64,000 nt of DNA, taken from NCBI RefSeq assembly GCF_030268005.1, contig NZ_BRZC01000007.1, positions 124,001 through 188,000 on the forward strand, given 5' to 3'. This DNA comes from Microbacterium arabinogalactanolyticum. Its GTDB lineage: Bacteria > Actinomycetota > Actinomycetes > Actinomycetales > Microbacteriaceae. Under the pieces are notes generated by a model. It was not told the origin of the DNA. It was given only the letters and a program-made list of their open reading frames with translations, and ran no database searches. Position 1 is the first letter of the stretch, and each line of letters opens with the position of its first letter. Positions 1-8,226 of the stretch are shown one piece after another. The translations under genes were made by a program, and so were the position numbers.

Positions 1-461
1 CGCACGCGCTCGTCACGGGCGACCTCAACGTGGGCCATCGGCCGCTCGACATCCTGAACTGGAAGGGCAACGTCAAGAAGTCCGGCTTCCTGGCCCGCGA
101 GCGCGCCTACTTCGACCGCTTCCTCGGAGCGGCGGGTGAGCCCGTCACTGGGCAGGAGGGCATCGGCCGCGGAATGGTCGGGCAGCTCAGCGACACCCGC
201 CCCTTCGCGTCCGAGGCCGGAGGCACGGGGCTCGGGTGGGTCGACGTCGGGCGCGCCGCTCACGGCGAGGTCGCCGGCCCGTACACGTGGTGGTCGATGC
301 GAGGCCAGGCGTTCGACAACGACAGCGGATGGCGCATCGACTACCACCTCGCCACTCCCCCGCTGGCGGCCCGCGCCACCGGATACACCGTGGCGCGCGC
401 CACCACCTACGCCGAGCGGTGGAGCGACCACGCACCGGTGATCGTGGACTACACGTACTGA
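1..461 (+). CDS. xthA: Exodeoxyribonuclease III (C-terminal part)
   Basis: The gene enters from the left edge and is read in the frame starting at base 3. The visible 152 residues carry the C-terminal signatures of the endonuclease/exonuclease/phosphatase fold: TGDLNVGHRPLD (the DxN metal and catalytic motif), WWSMRGQAFDNDSGWRIDY (the WRID motif) and the terminal WSDHAPVIVDY (the catalytic DH pair). The family cleaves DNA at abasic sites and trims 3' ends in base-excision repair in the cytoplasm. The stop at 459-461 comes 16 bases before trpS, and the trpS -10 box follows at once, so the two are probably separate transcription units. The N-terminal half lies outside the window. Confidence 0.93.
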   Translation, partial: HALVTGDLNVGHRPLDILNWKGNVKKSGFLARERAYFDRFLGAAGEPVTGQEGIGRGMVGQLSDTRPFASEAGGTGLGWVDVGRAAHGEVAGPYTWWSMRGQAFDNDSGWRIDYHLATPPLAARATGYTVARATTYAERWSDHAPVIVDYTY

Positions 462-465
462 ACCC

Positions 466-471
466 TAGGAT
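466..471 (+). promoter_or_regulatory. -10 box of a leaderless trpS promoter
   Basis: TAGGAT lies six bases before the GTG start at 478, which puts the expected transcription start on the start codon. No Shine-Dalgarno sequence precedes the GTG. Confidence 0.6.
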
Positions 472-477
472 TGAACG

Positions 478-1488
478 GTGACTCAGAAACCACGCCTCTA
501 CTCCGGAATGCAGCCCTCCGCCGACTCCCTCCAGGCCGGCAACTACATCGGGGCGCTCCTGCAGTGGCGTGAGATGCAGTCCTCGTTCGACGCCTTCTTC
601 TCGGTCGTCGACCTGCACGCGATCACGGTTCCGCAGGACCCTGCCGAGCTCCGCGAGAAGACCCGTCGCACCGCGGCGCAGTACATCGCCGCGGGCATCG
701 AGCCGTCGAAGTCCACTCTGTACGTGCAGTCGCACGTCCGCGCGCACGCCGAGCTGGCCTGGATCCTCAGCACCATCACGGGCTTCGGCGAGGCCGGGCG
801 CATGACGCAGTTCAAGGACAAGTCGGCGCGCTACGGCACCGACTCCACGTCGGTGGGCCTGTTCACCTACCCGGTGCTGATGGCCGCCGACATCCTGCTG
901 TACCAGACCGAGCTGGTCCCGGTGGGCGACGACCAGAAGCAGCACGTCGAGCTGACCCGCGATCTCGCGGAGCGCTTCAACAAGCGCTTCGGCGAGACGT
1001 TCACGATCCCGAAGGCCGTGATCCAGAAGGACACCGCCCGCATCTACGACCTGCAGAACCCGACGTCGAAGATGTCGAAGTCGGCGGAGAGCGACGCCGG
1101 GGTGCTGTGGCTGCTCGACGACCCGGCGAAGTCGGCGAAGAAGATCATGCGCGCGGTGACCGATGCCGAGGGCTCGGTGCACTACGACCGCGAGGACAAG
1201 CCCGGCGTCTCCAACCTGCTCACCATCTACGCGGCCCTCACCGGACGCCAGGTCGGCTCCATCGAGGACGAGTACGCGGGCCGCGGCTACGGAGACTTCA
1301 AGAAGGGCCTCGCCGAGGTCGTGGTCGACGAGTTCGGCCCCGTCCGCGAGCGCGCGAACGCGCTGCTCGACGACCCCGCTGAGCTCGACCGGCTGCTGGC
1401 CGTGAACGCCGCGAAGGCCGACGAGGTCGCGAACGCCACCCTCGCCGACGTCTACGACAAGGTCGGGCTGCTGCGGAGGGTGCTGTGA
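478..1488 (+). CDS. trpS: Tryptophan-tRNA ligase
   Basis: This class Ic aminoacyl-tRNA synthetase charges tRNA-Trp in the cytoplasm. The protein has 336 residues, the normal length for bacterial TrpRS. The HIGH-type motif is AGNYIGA (around residues 20-26) and the KMSKS loop is intact at residues 198-202. GDDQKQH in the middle is the usual Trp/ATP pocket segment. The GTG at 478 is chosen because the family N-terminus (KPRLYSGMQPSAD) begins directly after it and a well-placed -10 box precedes it. The last four bases overlap the next gene, so translation of the two is probably coupled. Confidence 0.97.
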   Translation: MTQKPRLYSGMQPSADSLQAGNYIGALLQWREMQSSFDAFFSVVDLHAITVPQDPAELREKTRRTAAQYIAAGIEPSKSTLYVQSHVRAHAELAWILSTITGFGEAGRMTQFKDKSARYGTDSTSVGLFTYPVLMAADILLYQTELVPVGDDQKQHVELTRDLAERFNKRFGETFTIPKAVIQKDTARIYDLQNPTSKMSKSAESDAGVLWLLDDPAKSAKKIMRAVTDAEGSVHYDREDKPGVSNLLTIYAALTGRQVGSIEDEYAGRGYGDFKKGLAEVVVDEFGPVRERANALLDDPAELDRLLAVNAAKADEVANATLADVYDKVGLLRRVL

Positions 1489-2027
1489 CCGACGGAGCAG
1501 GGCCGGTCCCGTCCGGTCAGGTTCCCCCACCGCCGGTGCCCGTTCCGCCGCCCGCCGCGCCCCCTGGTGCGTACGGCGTGCCGGTGGGCGGCTATCAGAT
1601 GCCCGTCGGCGGCTACGACGTGCCGTCCGACACTCCCCCGGCGAGCCGGCGCACGGGCCTGCTCGCGCTCGTCGCGGCGCTGATCGCCGTGGTCGTCGCG
1701 CCGATCGTCGCGGGCATCCTCGCCGTGCGGATCGGCATGCAGGTGCCGCTGGAATCCCTGATCACCGTCACGGGGGACGTCGTGTGGGCCGCGCTGACGC
1801 CGGTGCGCACCCTGGTGCTGTGGGTCGAGATCCTGTTCTGGGCGGCGACGGCCATCGGCATCCTCGCGCTCGCCCTCGGGATCGTCGCGACGGTGCGCCG
1901 TCGCGGGCGCGGCGCCGGGATCACGGCCATGATCCTGGCCGTGCTGGGTCCCGTCGTCTTCTTCCTGCTGGCGTCGGTGCTGCTGGGCGTCGGAAACGGG
2001 ATGGCAACGGTTCCGCCGGCGGGCTGA
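1485..2027 (+). CDS. Proline-rich two-helix membrane protein of unknown function
   Basis: I do not recognise a named family. The 180-residue protein starts with about 45 disordered residues rich in Pro, Gly and Val (PPPPVPVPPPAAPPGAYG), a layout common in small actinobacterial DUF4190-like membrane proteins. One hydrophobic segment follows at about 58-82 and two more near 103-127 and 140-163. The GTG start overlaps the trpS stop in a GTGA arrangement, so it is probably cotranscribed with trpS. No catalytic motif is visible. It converges on pth. Confidence 0.7.
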   Translation: MTDGAGPVPSGQVPPPPVPVPPPAAPPGAYGVPVGGYQMPVGGYDVPSDTPPASRRTGLLALVAALIAVVVAPIVAGILAVRIGMQVPLESLITVTGDVVWAALTPVRTLVLWVEILFWAATAIGILALALGIVATVRRRGRGAGITAMILAVLGPVVFFLLASVLLGVGNGMATVPPAG

Positions 2028-2049
2028 CCTCCACCTGCCCGGGCCGCGC

Positions 2050-2631
2050 TCAGCCGCGAGCGTGGTGCTTCTGCTGCGCTGCGAGCAGGCCCTCCTCGAG
2101 GAGCAGTTCGGTGGCGTCCGCGACATCCGAGAGGAAGATCGGGAGCGTCTTCTGCTCGACCGATCCGAAGTTCCCGAGCACCCAGTCCGCGGGGTCCTGG
2201 CGACCGGGCGGACGCCCGATACCGGCCCGGACGCGCGGGAACTCGGGCGTGCCGAGAGCACGGGCGATGTCCCGGACGCCGTTGTGGCCGCCGTGCCCGC
2301 CGCCGGTCTTCAGGCGGATGCTGTCGAAGGGGATGTCGAGTTCATCGTGGATCACGACGACGTGATCCGGCTCGACCGAGTAGAAGCGGGCGAGCGCCGC
2401 GACCGGCGCGCCCGAGACGTTCATGAACGAGTTGAGCTTGGCGAGCACGAGCTTGTCGCCACCGGGACGCAGCCAGGTCTCCACGACACGAGCGCCCGCC
2501 TTGTGCTCGCGGAACCGCTCGCCCCGGCGCTCGGCGAGCTCGTCCACGACCATCTGACCGATGTTGTGGCGGGTCGCCGCATACCGCGGACCCGGGTTGC
2601 CGAGACCGACGATGAGCCACGTGGATGCCAT
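2050..2631 (-). CDS. pth: Peptidyl-tRNA hydrolase
   Basis: It releases tRNA from peptidyl-tRNA that dropped off ribosomes. The 193 residues match the family length. The N-terminus VGLGNPGPRYAATRHNIG contains the substrate-binding Asn and the catalytic His of the RHNIG motif. LAKLNSFMNVSG and HDELDIPFDSIRLKTGGGHGGHNG are the other conserved blocks. A GAGAGGAAT ribosome binding site lies upstream of the ATG. The gene follows rplY on the same strand, as in many Actinobacteria, with a strong stem-loop between them. Confidence 0.97.
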   Translation of the reverse strand: MASTWLIVGLGNPGPRYAATRHNIGQMVVDELAERRGERFREHKAGARVVETWLRPGGDKLVLAKLNSFMNVSGAPVAALARFYSVEPDHVVVIHDELDIPFDSIRLKTGGGHGGHNGVRDIARALGTPEFPRVRAGIGRPPGRQDPADWVLGNFGSVEQKTLPIFLSDVADATELLLEEGLLAAQQKHHARG

Positions 2632-2655
2632 GCCAGATTCCTCTCGAGGGATGAA

Positions 2656-2685
2656 GAAGGGGGCGCGATCGCTCGCGCCCCCTTC
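2656..2685 (-). terminator. Stem-loop between rplY and pth
   Basis: Arms of 13 bp (GAAGGGGGCGCGA and its complement) flank a 4-base loop. It could terminate or attenuate rplY transcripts before pth. There is no U tract, as is usual in high-GC Gram-positives. Confidence 0.7.
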
Positions 2686-2700
2686 GAATACATCAGCGGA

Positions 2701-3315
2701 TCACTCCGCGGCGGCCTCCTCGGCCGGAGCCTCCTCAGCGGCGGCCTCCTCAGCCGGAGCCTCCTCCTCGGCGGGCGCAGCCGGCACCGAGATCGCGACG
2801 ACCAGGGTCTCCGGGTCGGCGACCAGCGAGACGCCCTTGGGGAGCTTCACGTCGGCGGCGGTGATGTGCGCGCCCTCCTCGAGGCCCTCGACCGAGACCT
2901 CGACGTGCTCGGGGATGTGCGTGGCCTCGGCCTCGACCGCGAGGGTCGTGGCGTCGAGGTTGGCGATGGTGCCCGCGAACGACTCGCCCACCAGGACGAC
3001 GGGGAGGTCGATCGAGACCTTCTCGCCCTTCTTGACGACCAGCAGGTCGATGTGCTCGATGATCTGGCGCACCGGGTCCTTCTGCACGTCCTTGACCAGC
3101 GCGAGCTGCGACTTGCCCTCGATGTCGAGGTCGAGCAGCGCGTTGGCGCGACGGATGATCAGCGAGACCTGGTGGCCGGGCAGCGCGACGTGAACGGGCT
3201 CGGTGCCGTGGCCGTAGATGACCGCGGGGATCTTGCCCTCGGCGCGCAGGCGACGAGCGAAGCCCTTGCCGAAGCTGGTGCGGAGGTCTGCGTGGACCTT
3301 GTTGTCGTCGGACAT
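2701..3315 (-). CDS. rplY: 50S ribosomal protein L25, long (CTC) form
   Basis: L25 binds 5S rRNA. This 204-residue protein is the long CTC type: an N-terminal L25 domain (about residues 1-95, with GKGFARRLRAEGKIPAVIYG and HVALPGHQ), a C-terminal beta domain (about 96-185) and an Ala/Glu/Pro tail made of repeated EEAPAEEAAA units. The ATG at 3315 is chosen because it starts the family sequence MSDDNKVHADLRTSFG and is preceded by AGGAGA. The frame stays open far upstream without homology. pth lies downstream on the same strand. Confidence 0.96.
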   Translation of the reverse strand: MSDDNKVHADLRTSFGKGFARRLRAEGKIPAVIYGHGTEPVHVALPGHQVSLIIRRANALLDLDIEGKSQLALVKDVQKDPVRQIIEHIDLLVVKKGEKVSIDLPVVLVGESFAGTIANLDATTLAVEAEATHIPEHVEVSVEGLEEGAHITAADVKLPKGVSLVADPETLVVAISVPAAPAEEEAPAEEAAAEEAPAEEAAAE

Positions 3316-3491
3316 GATGTTCTCCTTCAAGCACACGGGGCTGGCCGTGCGGTGGTCGTGGGTTTCGGCGCCTCGAGCGCGGACACGAAGAAGGGAGACA
3401 TCAGTGCTCACATCACCGCGTCGATAACGGATGCGCGCGCGGAGACGGCATCCCTCGCCGAGGAACTTCTCCATGGTACCCGAATCCTCGA

Positions 3492-3497
3492 TAGGCT
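3492..3497 (+). promoter_or_regulatory. -10 box of a leaderless promoter
   Basis: TAGGCT is followed by a 7-base spacer and the ATG at 3505. It is divergent from rplY. Confidence 0.5.
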
Positions 3498-3504
3498 GTG
3501 TGCC

Positions 3505-3630
3505 ATGCCCGTTGCTGCAGTCATCACCCACGTCCTGTTCTGGCTCATCGGCGCGATGGCCGTCGTCGGCGGCATCGGCGCGTTCGCCGCTATGTTCACC
3601 ATGGGCCGCTCGGGCTACCGCAAGGACTGA
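3505..3630 (+). CDS. 41-residue membrane peptide
   Basis: This very small gene lies inside a longer non-coding frame. Its product is mostly one hydrophobic helix (about residues 3-30: VAAVITHVLFWLIGAMAVVG and onward), followed by a short polar tail, GRSGYRKD. A -10 box sits seven bases upstream and suggests leaderless translation. The gene is divergent from rplY, and its last 16 bases overlap the 3' end of the convergent gntK. The family is not recognised. Single-helix size and a basic tail suggest a small membrane-complex subunit or regulator, which is only inference. Confidence 0.55.
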   Translation: MPVAAVITHVLFWLIGAMAVVGGIGAFAAMFTMGRSGYRKD

Positions 3631-4115
3631 GCGCTCGTCAGTTCGCCCGCGATCGACGCCGCCACGGCGTCGGCCGGGGCCAGTCCGCCGATCCGGACCC
3701 CTGGCTCGTCCGGCTGAAGCGACTCGAGGGTCGCCAGCTGGGAGTCCAGCAGTGACGCCGGCATGAAGTGGGGGCCTCGCTCCCCCATGCGTCGCAGGAG
3801 TTCGTCGCGCGACGCCGTCAGCTCGGCGAAGAGCACCCGTGGTTCGCTCTCCCGGATCGCGTCGCGGTAGACCCGGCGCAGCGCCGAGCAGGCGATGACG
3901 ATCCGGGCGTCGGAGCCGAGCTCGGCTCCGACCGTCGCCAGCCATGGCATCCGGTCCTCGTCCGTCAGCGGCACGCCGGCCGCCATCTTCTCCACGTTCG
4001 CGGACGGATGCAGATCATCGCCGTCCACGAAGCGGGCGCCGAGCGCGTCGGCGAGGGCCCTGCCCACCGTGGACTTGCCGCATCCGCTCGGCCCCATCAC
4101 GACGACCCGCATCAC
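3615..4115 (-). CDS. gntK: Gluconokinase
   Basis: It phosphorylates D-gluconate to 6-phosphogluconate with ATP. The 166-residue length and motifs fit the shikimate-kinase-like GntK/IdnK family: P-loop GPSGCGKST near the N-terminus, then VDGDDLHPSANVEKMAAG, PLTDEDRMPWL and the Arg-rich CSALRRVYRD segment. Start candidates are GTG 4115 and ATG 4112; both overlap the stop of the upstream dehydrogenase, so translation is probably coupled. It is the last gene of the sugar-acid operon, and the 6-phosphogluconate dehydrogenase gene gnd lies at 11177. Confidence 0.93.
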   Translation of the reverse strand: MMRVVVMGPSGCGKSTVGRALADALGARFVDGDDLHPSANVEKMAAGVPLTDEDRMPWLATVGAELGSDARIVIACSALRRVYRDAIRESEPRVLFAELTASRDELLRRMGERGPHFMPASLLDSQLATLESLQPDEPGVRIGGLAPADAVAASIAGELTSAQSLR

Positions 4116-5140
4116 CGGAAGTCCAGCAGCACCTTGCAGGAGCGCGACGCGTCCGCGGCGAGTGCGAACGCAGGGAGCGCATGCGCGGCGGGCATCACGT
4201 CGCTGACGATGCCCGTCACGTCGATGCGGCCTGTGGCCAGGGCCTCGATGACGTCGTCGAACTCCGCGCCGAACCGGAACGACCCTCGCAGCGTGAGCTC
4301 GCGGGTGATCGCGGTGGCGATCGGCGCCGGCACCTCGCCCGCGCGCTGCAGGCCCAGCATCACGACGATGCCGCCCCGCACGGCCGCGGACACCCCGGCG
4401 CCGAGGCCCGGCACCGTGCCGCTGGACTCGATCACGACGTCGGCGTGCAGCGCGGCGATCGCGTCGGCGTCACGTGCGTCGAGCGTCGCGATTCCTCGGG
4501 CGGCGGCGATCTCGCGCGGACGCTCGTGCAGGTCGGTCACCGTGATCCGGGAGGCGCCCAGTCCCTGGGCCACCGACGCCACGAGCTGACCGATGGGTCC
4601 CGCACCGATCACCGCGACGGTGCGACCGGCGACATCGCCGGCCTGGTGCACCCCGTGCCAGGCGACGGCGGCGGGCTCCGCGAGTGCGGCGGTGCGCAGG
4701 TCCATGCCTGCGGGCACCTCGTGCAGCATGCGGGCCGGCAGTGCGACGCGGCGCGCGAAGGCTCCCTGGGTGTGCGGCAGCAGCATGGCCGAGCCGAGGT
4801 AGGTGGATGCGGGCGCGAGGTTCGGATGCTCGTGCGGCCACGGTGTGCGTCCGTCGTCGTGCGGGGTGAGCGGATGCACGGCGACGCGGGCGCCCACGGC
4901 GGGTCCCGTCCCGTCGGACGCGGCGGCGGAGACGACGCCGGACACCTCGTGTCCGAGGATCATCGGCTCCCGCAGCACGGACGCCCCCGCCGCCCCGTGC
5001 ATCCAGTAGTGCAGGTCGGAGCCGCAGATGCCGCCGTAGGCGATCTCCACGATCGCCTCGTCGGGGGCAGGGCGCGGCTCCTCGATCTCCTCGACGCGCA
5101 GATCGTCTGCGGCGTGCGCGACGACGGCGATGTTCGACAT
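4112..5140 (-). CDS. idnD: Zinc-dependent dehydrogenase, L-idonate 5-dehydrogenase-like
   Basis: A medium-chain dehydrogenase of 342 residues. By similarity and by its neighbours (an idnO-like SDR and gntK) it should oxidise L-idonate to 5-ketogluconate with NAD(P). The catalytic zinc site is visible: C39 in GGICGSDLHYW, H64-E65 in LGHEVSG, and a Glu in LAEPAAVAWHG. The cofactor loop is GAGPIGQL. The four-cysteine structural-zinc loop normal in IdnD and sorbitol dehydrogenases is absent: the region around residues 90-118 has no Cys. The ribosome binding site AAAGGAG precedes the ATG. Other polyol substrates remain possible. Confidence 0.85.
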   Translation of the reverse strand: MSNIAVVAHAADDLRVEEIEEPRPAPDEAIVEIAYGGICGSDLHYWMHGAAGASVLREPMILGHEVSGVVSAAASDGTGPAVGARVAVHPLTPHDDGRTPWPHEHPNLAPASTYLGSAMLLPHTQGAFARRVALPARMLHEVPAGMDLRTAALAEPAAVAWHGVHQAGDVAGRTVAVIGAGPIGQLVASVAQGLGASRITVTDLHERPREIAAARGIATLDARDADAIAALHADVVIESSGTVPGLGAGVSAAVRGGIVVMLGLQRAGEVPAPIATAITRELTLRGSFRFGAEFDDVIEALATGRIDVTGIVSDVMPAAHALPAFALAADASRSCKVLLDFR

Positions 5141-5170
5141 CGCATGCTCCTTTCGCGGTTGCGGCGGCTG

Positions 5171-5905
5171 TCAGCCGAACGGGGTGCGGAGCTCCACCGC
5201 ACCGACAGTGATGGTCACGGTCTCCCCGGGCCGGATCGGCGCCTGGGAGTGCGGCGCACCGGTCATGACGACGTCGCCTGGCCCGAGCGGTGACCAGGAG
5301 GCGACGTAGGCGAGGCACTCGCGGACGGTGACCGGCAGCTCCACCGCACCGGTGGAGGCGACGACGACGCCGTCGACCGCGACGGTGAGCGGGATGTCGT
5401 CGATGTCGGCATCCGTGTCGATCCACGGGCCGAGGGGCGTGTAGCCCTCCCCCGACTTCGACTCGAAGTTGCGCGGGTCGAACTCGCCGCGGTCCGGGCT
5501 GGAGAGGTCGTTCACGGCGGTGACGCCCAGCACGTACTCGTGCGCGTTCTCGGCGGTGAGGCCGGTGGTGTCGCGGCCGATGACGACGGCGATCTCCCCC
5601 TCGGCGACGGCCTGCCCGGCGTCCCTGCGAAGCCGCACGGGCCGGCCGGATGCGATGACGGTGCGCGGGCTCTTCAGCCAGGCCTGCACCGGGGCGGCGT
5701 GCCCCGGTCCGTTCTGCGCGATGCCGACCACGACGACCGGCTCGCACGGCGGAAGCACCTCGCCGTGCACCTCCTGCTCCGTGTCGGCGGGAGCGCGTCC
5801 CGCGGCGAGCGCAACGAACGGATCCTCCGTGCCCTGCATCCGCACGCCGTCCGGACGCACCCAGCGGATGCCGTCGTCGGTGCGCACCCGTCCGATGAGC
5901 ATCAC
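5171..5905 (-). CDS. Fumarylacetoacetate hydrolase-family enzyme
   Basis: The 244-residue protein has the FAH fold signature: substrate-loop segment VVVVGIAQNGPGH, metal ligands in AEGEIAVVIGR, NDLSSPDRGEF and the conserved SKSGEGYTPLGPW and MTGAPH blocks. Family members cleave or hydrate 2-keto acids such as acylpyruvates and 2-keto-3-deoxy sugar acids using Mg or Mn. Lying between the idnO-like and idnD genes with coupled starts, it may act on a dehydrated sugar-acid intermediate, but the substrate cannot be read from the sequence. The start is GTG 5905 or ATG 5902. Confidence 0.85.
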   Translation of the reverse strand: MMLIGRVRTDDGIRWVRPDGVRMQGTEDPFVALAAGRAPADTEQEVHGEVLPPCEPVVVVGIAQNGPGHAAPVQAWLKSPRTVIASGRPVRLRRDAGQAVAEGEIAVVIGRDTTGLTAENAHEYVLGVTAVNDLSSPDRGEFDPRNFESKSGEGYTPLGPWIDTDADIDDIPLTVAVDGVVVASTGAVELPVTVRECLAYVASWSPLGPGDVVMTGAPHSQAPIRPGETVTITVGAVELRTPFG

Positions 5906-6681
5906 ACCACCGCCGTCATGCCGCCGTCGACGAACAGCGTCTGCCCGTTGACGAAGTCGCTGGCGGGGCTCGCCAGGAACACGAGGGCACCGACGAGGTC
6001 GCGCACGTCACCCCAGCGGCCGGCCGGGGTGCGGCCCTTGACCCATGCGGAGAACTGCTCGTCATCCACGAGCGCCTGCGTCAGCGCGGTCTCGAAATAG
6101 CCGGGCGCGATCGCGTTCGCCTGGATGCCGTGCGGCGCGAGATCCGCACACAGTCCCTTCGTGAACATCACGATCGCGCCCTTCGTCGCGGAGTACGCGG
6201 CGATCGACGGACGCGCCAGCTGCGACTGCACGCTGCCGATCTGGATGATCTTGCCGGACCCGCGCTCGATCATCCCTCGGGAGGTGCGGCGGGCGAGATG
6301 GAAGACGCCGGAGAGGTTGGTGCCGACGAGGGCGTCCCAGTCCTCCTCGGCGAACTCGGCGATCGGTGCACGCCGCTGGATGCCGGCGTTGTTGACGAGG
6401 ATGTCGGGGGTGCCGATCAGGGATTCGACCTCGGTCATCCCGGCGTCCACGGCGGCGGCGTCGGTGATGTCGAACGCCACGCTGTGCGCCTCCACCCCGG
6501 TGGCCGCCGAGATCTCCGCAGCGGCCACCGCGGCCTTCGCGGCATCGCGGCCGTGCACGACCACCCGGGCGCCGGCCTCGGCGAGCCCCTCGGCCAGCGC
6601 CCGGCCGATGCCCTGGCTGGAGCCGGAGACCAGCGTGGTCCGTCCGGTCAGGTCGAAGGCCGCGACGCCGCGGGCGGTCAC
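5902..6681 (-). CDS. SDR oxidoreductase, gluconate 5-dehydrogenase-like
   Basis: A 259-residue classical short-chain dehydrogenase. The cofactor motif reads SGSSQGIG (Ser instead of the usual Thr at the first position), then NNAGIQRRAPI, catalytic Ser in IGSVQ and YSATKGA for the Tyr-x3-Lys pair. QRR after NNAGI and the C-terminal VNGQTLFVDGGMT are typical of IdnO/Ga5DH, which reduces 5-ketogluconate to gluconate. The GTG at 6681 overlaps the transporter stop by four bases. Downstream genes give the next steps of the same route. Confidence 0.86.
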   Translation of the reverse strand: MTARGVAAFDLTGRTTLVSGSSQGIGRALAEGLAEAGARVVVHGRDAAKAAVAAAEISAATGVEAHSVAFDITDAAAVDAGMTEVESLIGTPDILVNNAGIQRRAPIAEFAEEDWDALVGTNLSGVFHLARRTSRGMIERGSGKIIQIGSVQSQLARPSIAAYSATKGAIVMFTKGLCADLAPHGIQANAIAPGYFETALTQALVDDEQFSAWVKGRTPAGRWGDVRDLVGALVFLASPASDFVNGQTLFVDGGMTAVV

Positions 6682-8090
6682 CGTCCGACCGCCGTGATCG
6701 AGACGGTCGTGGCGAACACGTCGTCGCCGGCCTCGGCACGCGACACCTTGATCGCGTCGTCCACGCGGGTCAGGTCGCGGCGCAGCGTCTCGGGGGCGAG
6801 GAACGTCGACGCGGTGGTGATCAGCGCGAGCACGCCCATGTAGGTGCCCAGCAGGATCCAGTTGCCGCCGCTGACCGCGATGAGGTAGGCGCCGAGCACA
6901 CCCGCGAGGCCACCGGCCAGCACGGCCGAGATCTCGCGCGCCATCGCCACGCCCAGGTAGCGGTGACGGTTGCCGAACAGCTCGGGCAGCATCGCGCACT
7001 GCGGGCCGAGCATGGTGTTCACCGCCACACCGATGCCGACCGCGATCACGCCGATCGCGAGGACGTGGTTGCCCAGCGACAGCATCCACCAGGCGGGGAA
7101 GCAGTAGATCAGCATGAACACGGCGCCGAAGCGATAGATCGTGCGGCGTCCGAAGCGATCGGAGAGGTGACCGGCGAACGGAACGGAGAACATGCCGATC
7201 AGCGAACCGATCGTCACGCCCCAGGTCAGCAGGCTCTTGTCGGCGGCGTCGCCGACGACGGACACGAAGAAGGCGAGCCCGAGTGTCTGGAACATGTAGG
7301 AGCCGCCGTTCTCGGCCATGCGCAGGCCGATGCCGACGATCACGCCGGGCAGGCCGTGAGTGAAGATGTCGCGGATGGGGCGGTCGGCGATCTGCTCGTG
7401 CTTCTCCAGCTCGATGAACGTCGGCGTCTCGCGGAGGCGCATCCGGATGAACAGCGCGAGCAGGATCAGGACGAACGATGCCAGGAACGGGACGCGCCAG
7501 CCCCAGCTGAGCAGCGCGTCCTTCGGCAGCAGGCTGATGAAGCTGAAGACGAGGGCGGCGAGCAGGGTGCCGGCCTGGATGCCGATGAAGGGCAGCGCCG
7601 AGAAGAAGCCGCGGCGGCGCACCGGTGCGTACTCGGCCATCAGCACGGTCGCACCGGCCTGCTCGGCTCCGGCGCCGAAGCCCTGCAGCAGGCGCATGAG
7701 CACGAGCAGGATCGGCGCCCAGAGGCCGACCGCGTCGTACGTGGGCAGCAGGCCGATCGCGGTGGAGGCGCCGCCCATCAGCAGGATGGTGACGACCAGG
7801 ACCCACTTGCGGCCGATCTTGTCACCGAGCACGCCGAAGAACAGCCCGCCGAACGGACGCGCGAGGAAGCCGACGCCGAAGGTGGCGAACGCTGCGACCG
7901 TCGCCATGGCCGGGTCGCCCTGCGGGAAGAACAGCACGTTGAAGATCAGTGCTGTGGAGAGCCCGTAGAGCGCGAAGTCGAAGTACTCCAGTGCGCTGCC
8001 GATGCTGGACGCGAGGGTCGCGCGGCGCAGGTTGGCCGCGTACTCGGGGTCATCGGGTGGGGTCTGCTGCGTGGTGAGTGAATCGGTCAC
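6678..8090 (-). CDS. MFS transporter, metabolite:H+ symporter type
   Basis: A 12-helix membrane transporter of about 470 residues. GSALEYFDFALYG in helix 1, GFLARPFGGLFFGVLGDKIGR (loop 2-3) and RLLQGFGAGAEQAGA mark the MHS family (shikimate, proline/betaine and alpha-ketoglutarate permeases). An AAGGAG ribosome binding site lies six bases before GTG 8090, while ATG 8096 directly touches it, so the GTG (MTDSLTTQQ) is the better start. It is the first gene of the sugar-acid operon and is probably its importer, replacing the GntP/IdnT-type permease used elsewhere. Confidence 0.88.
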   Translation of the reverse strand: MTDSLTTQQTPPDDPEYAANLRRATLASSIGSALEYFDFALYGLSTALIFNVLFFPQGDPAMATVAAFATFGVGFLARPFGGLFFGVLGDKIGRKWVLVVTILLMGGASTAIGLLPTYDAVGLWAPILLVLMRLLQGFGAGAEQAGATVLMAEYAPVRRRGFFSALPFIGIQAGTLLAALVFSFISLLPKDALLSWGWRVPFLASFVLILLALFIRMRLRETPTFIELEKHEQIADRPIRDIFTHGLPGVIVGIGLRMAENGGSYMFQTLGLAFFVSVVGDAADKSLLTWGVTIGSLIGMFSVPFAGHLSDRFGRRTIYRFGAVFMLIYCFPAWWMLSLGNHVLAIGVIAVGIGVAVNTMLGPQCAMLPELFGNRHRYLGVAMAREISAVLAGGLAGVLGAYLIAVSGGNWILLGTYMGVLALITTASTFLAPETLRRDLTRVDDAIKVSRAEAGDDVFATTVSITAVGR

Positions 8091-8145
8091 TGCCATCTCC
8101 TTCGATCGGCTTCGCCATCGGCGTGGCACTGACGTTACCAGCCTG

Positions 8146-8160
8146 TTGGACGATGTTCAA
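8146..8160. promoter_or_regulatory. Probable IclR-type operator upstream of the transporter operon
   Basis: TTGGACGATGTTCAA resembles, on the opposite strand, the core TTGAACACTGTTCCA at 10170-10184, sharing the TTGAACA half. It lies between the operon start (8090) and the IclR gene. Inference from similarity and position. Confidence 0.4.
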
Positions 8161-8226
8161 TACTTTGGACTCACAACGGACGCACGAACTCCGACGTCGC
8201 CGACGCGACGCCCGGATGGTCTGAGC

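Noticed and set aside
187..1530. Long minus-strand open frame opposite xthA/trpS
   Set aside because: It is the mirror of trpS in GC-rich sequence, with low-complexity Arg/Val/Leu/Glu translation and no motif.
3316..3945. Upstream extension of rplY
   Set aside because: The frame is open but antisense to other genes; the L25 family sequence starts at 3315 behind AGGAGA.
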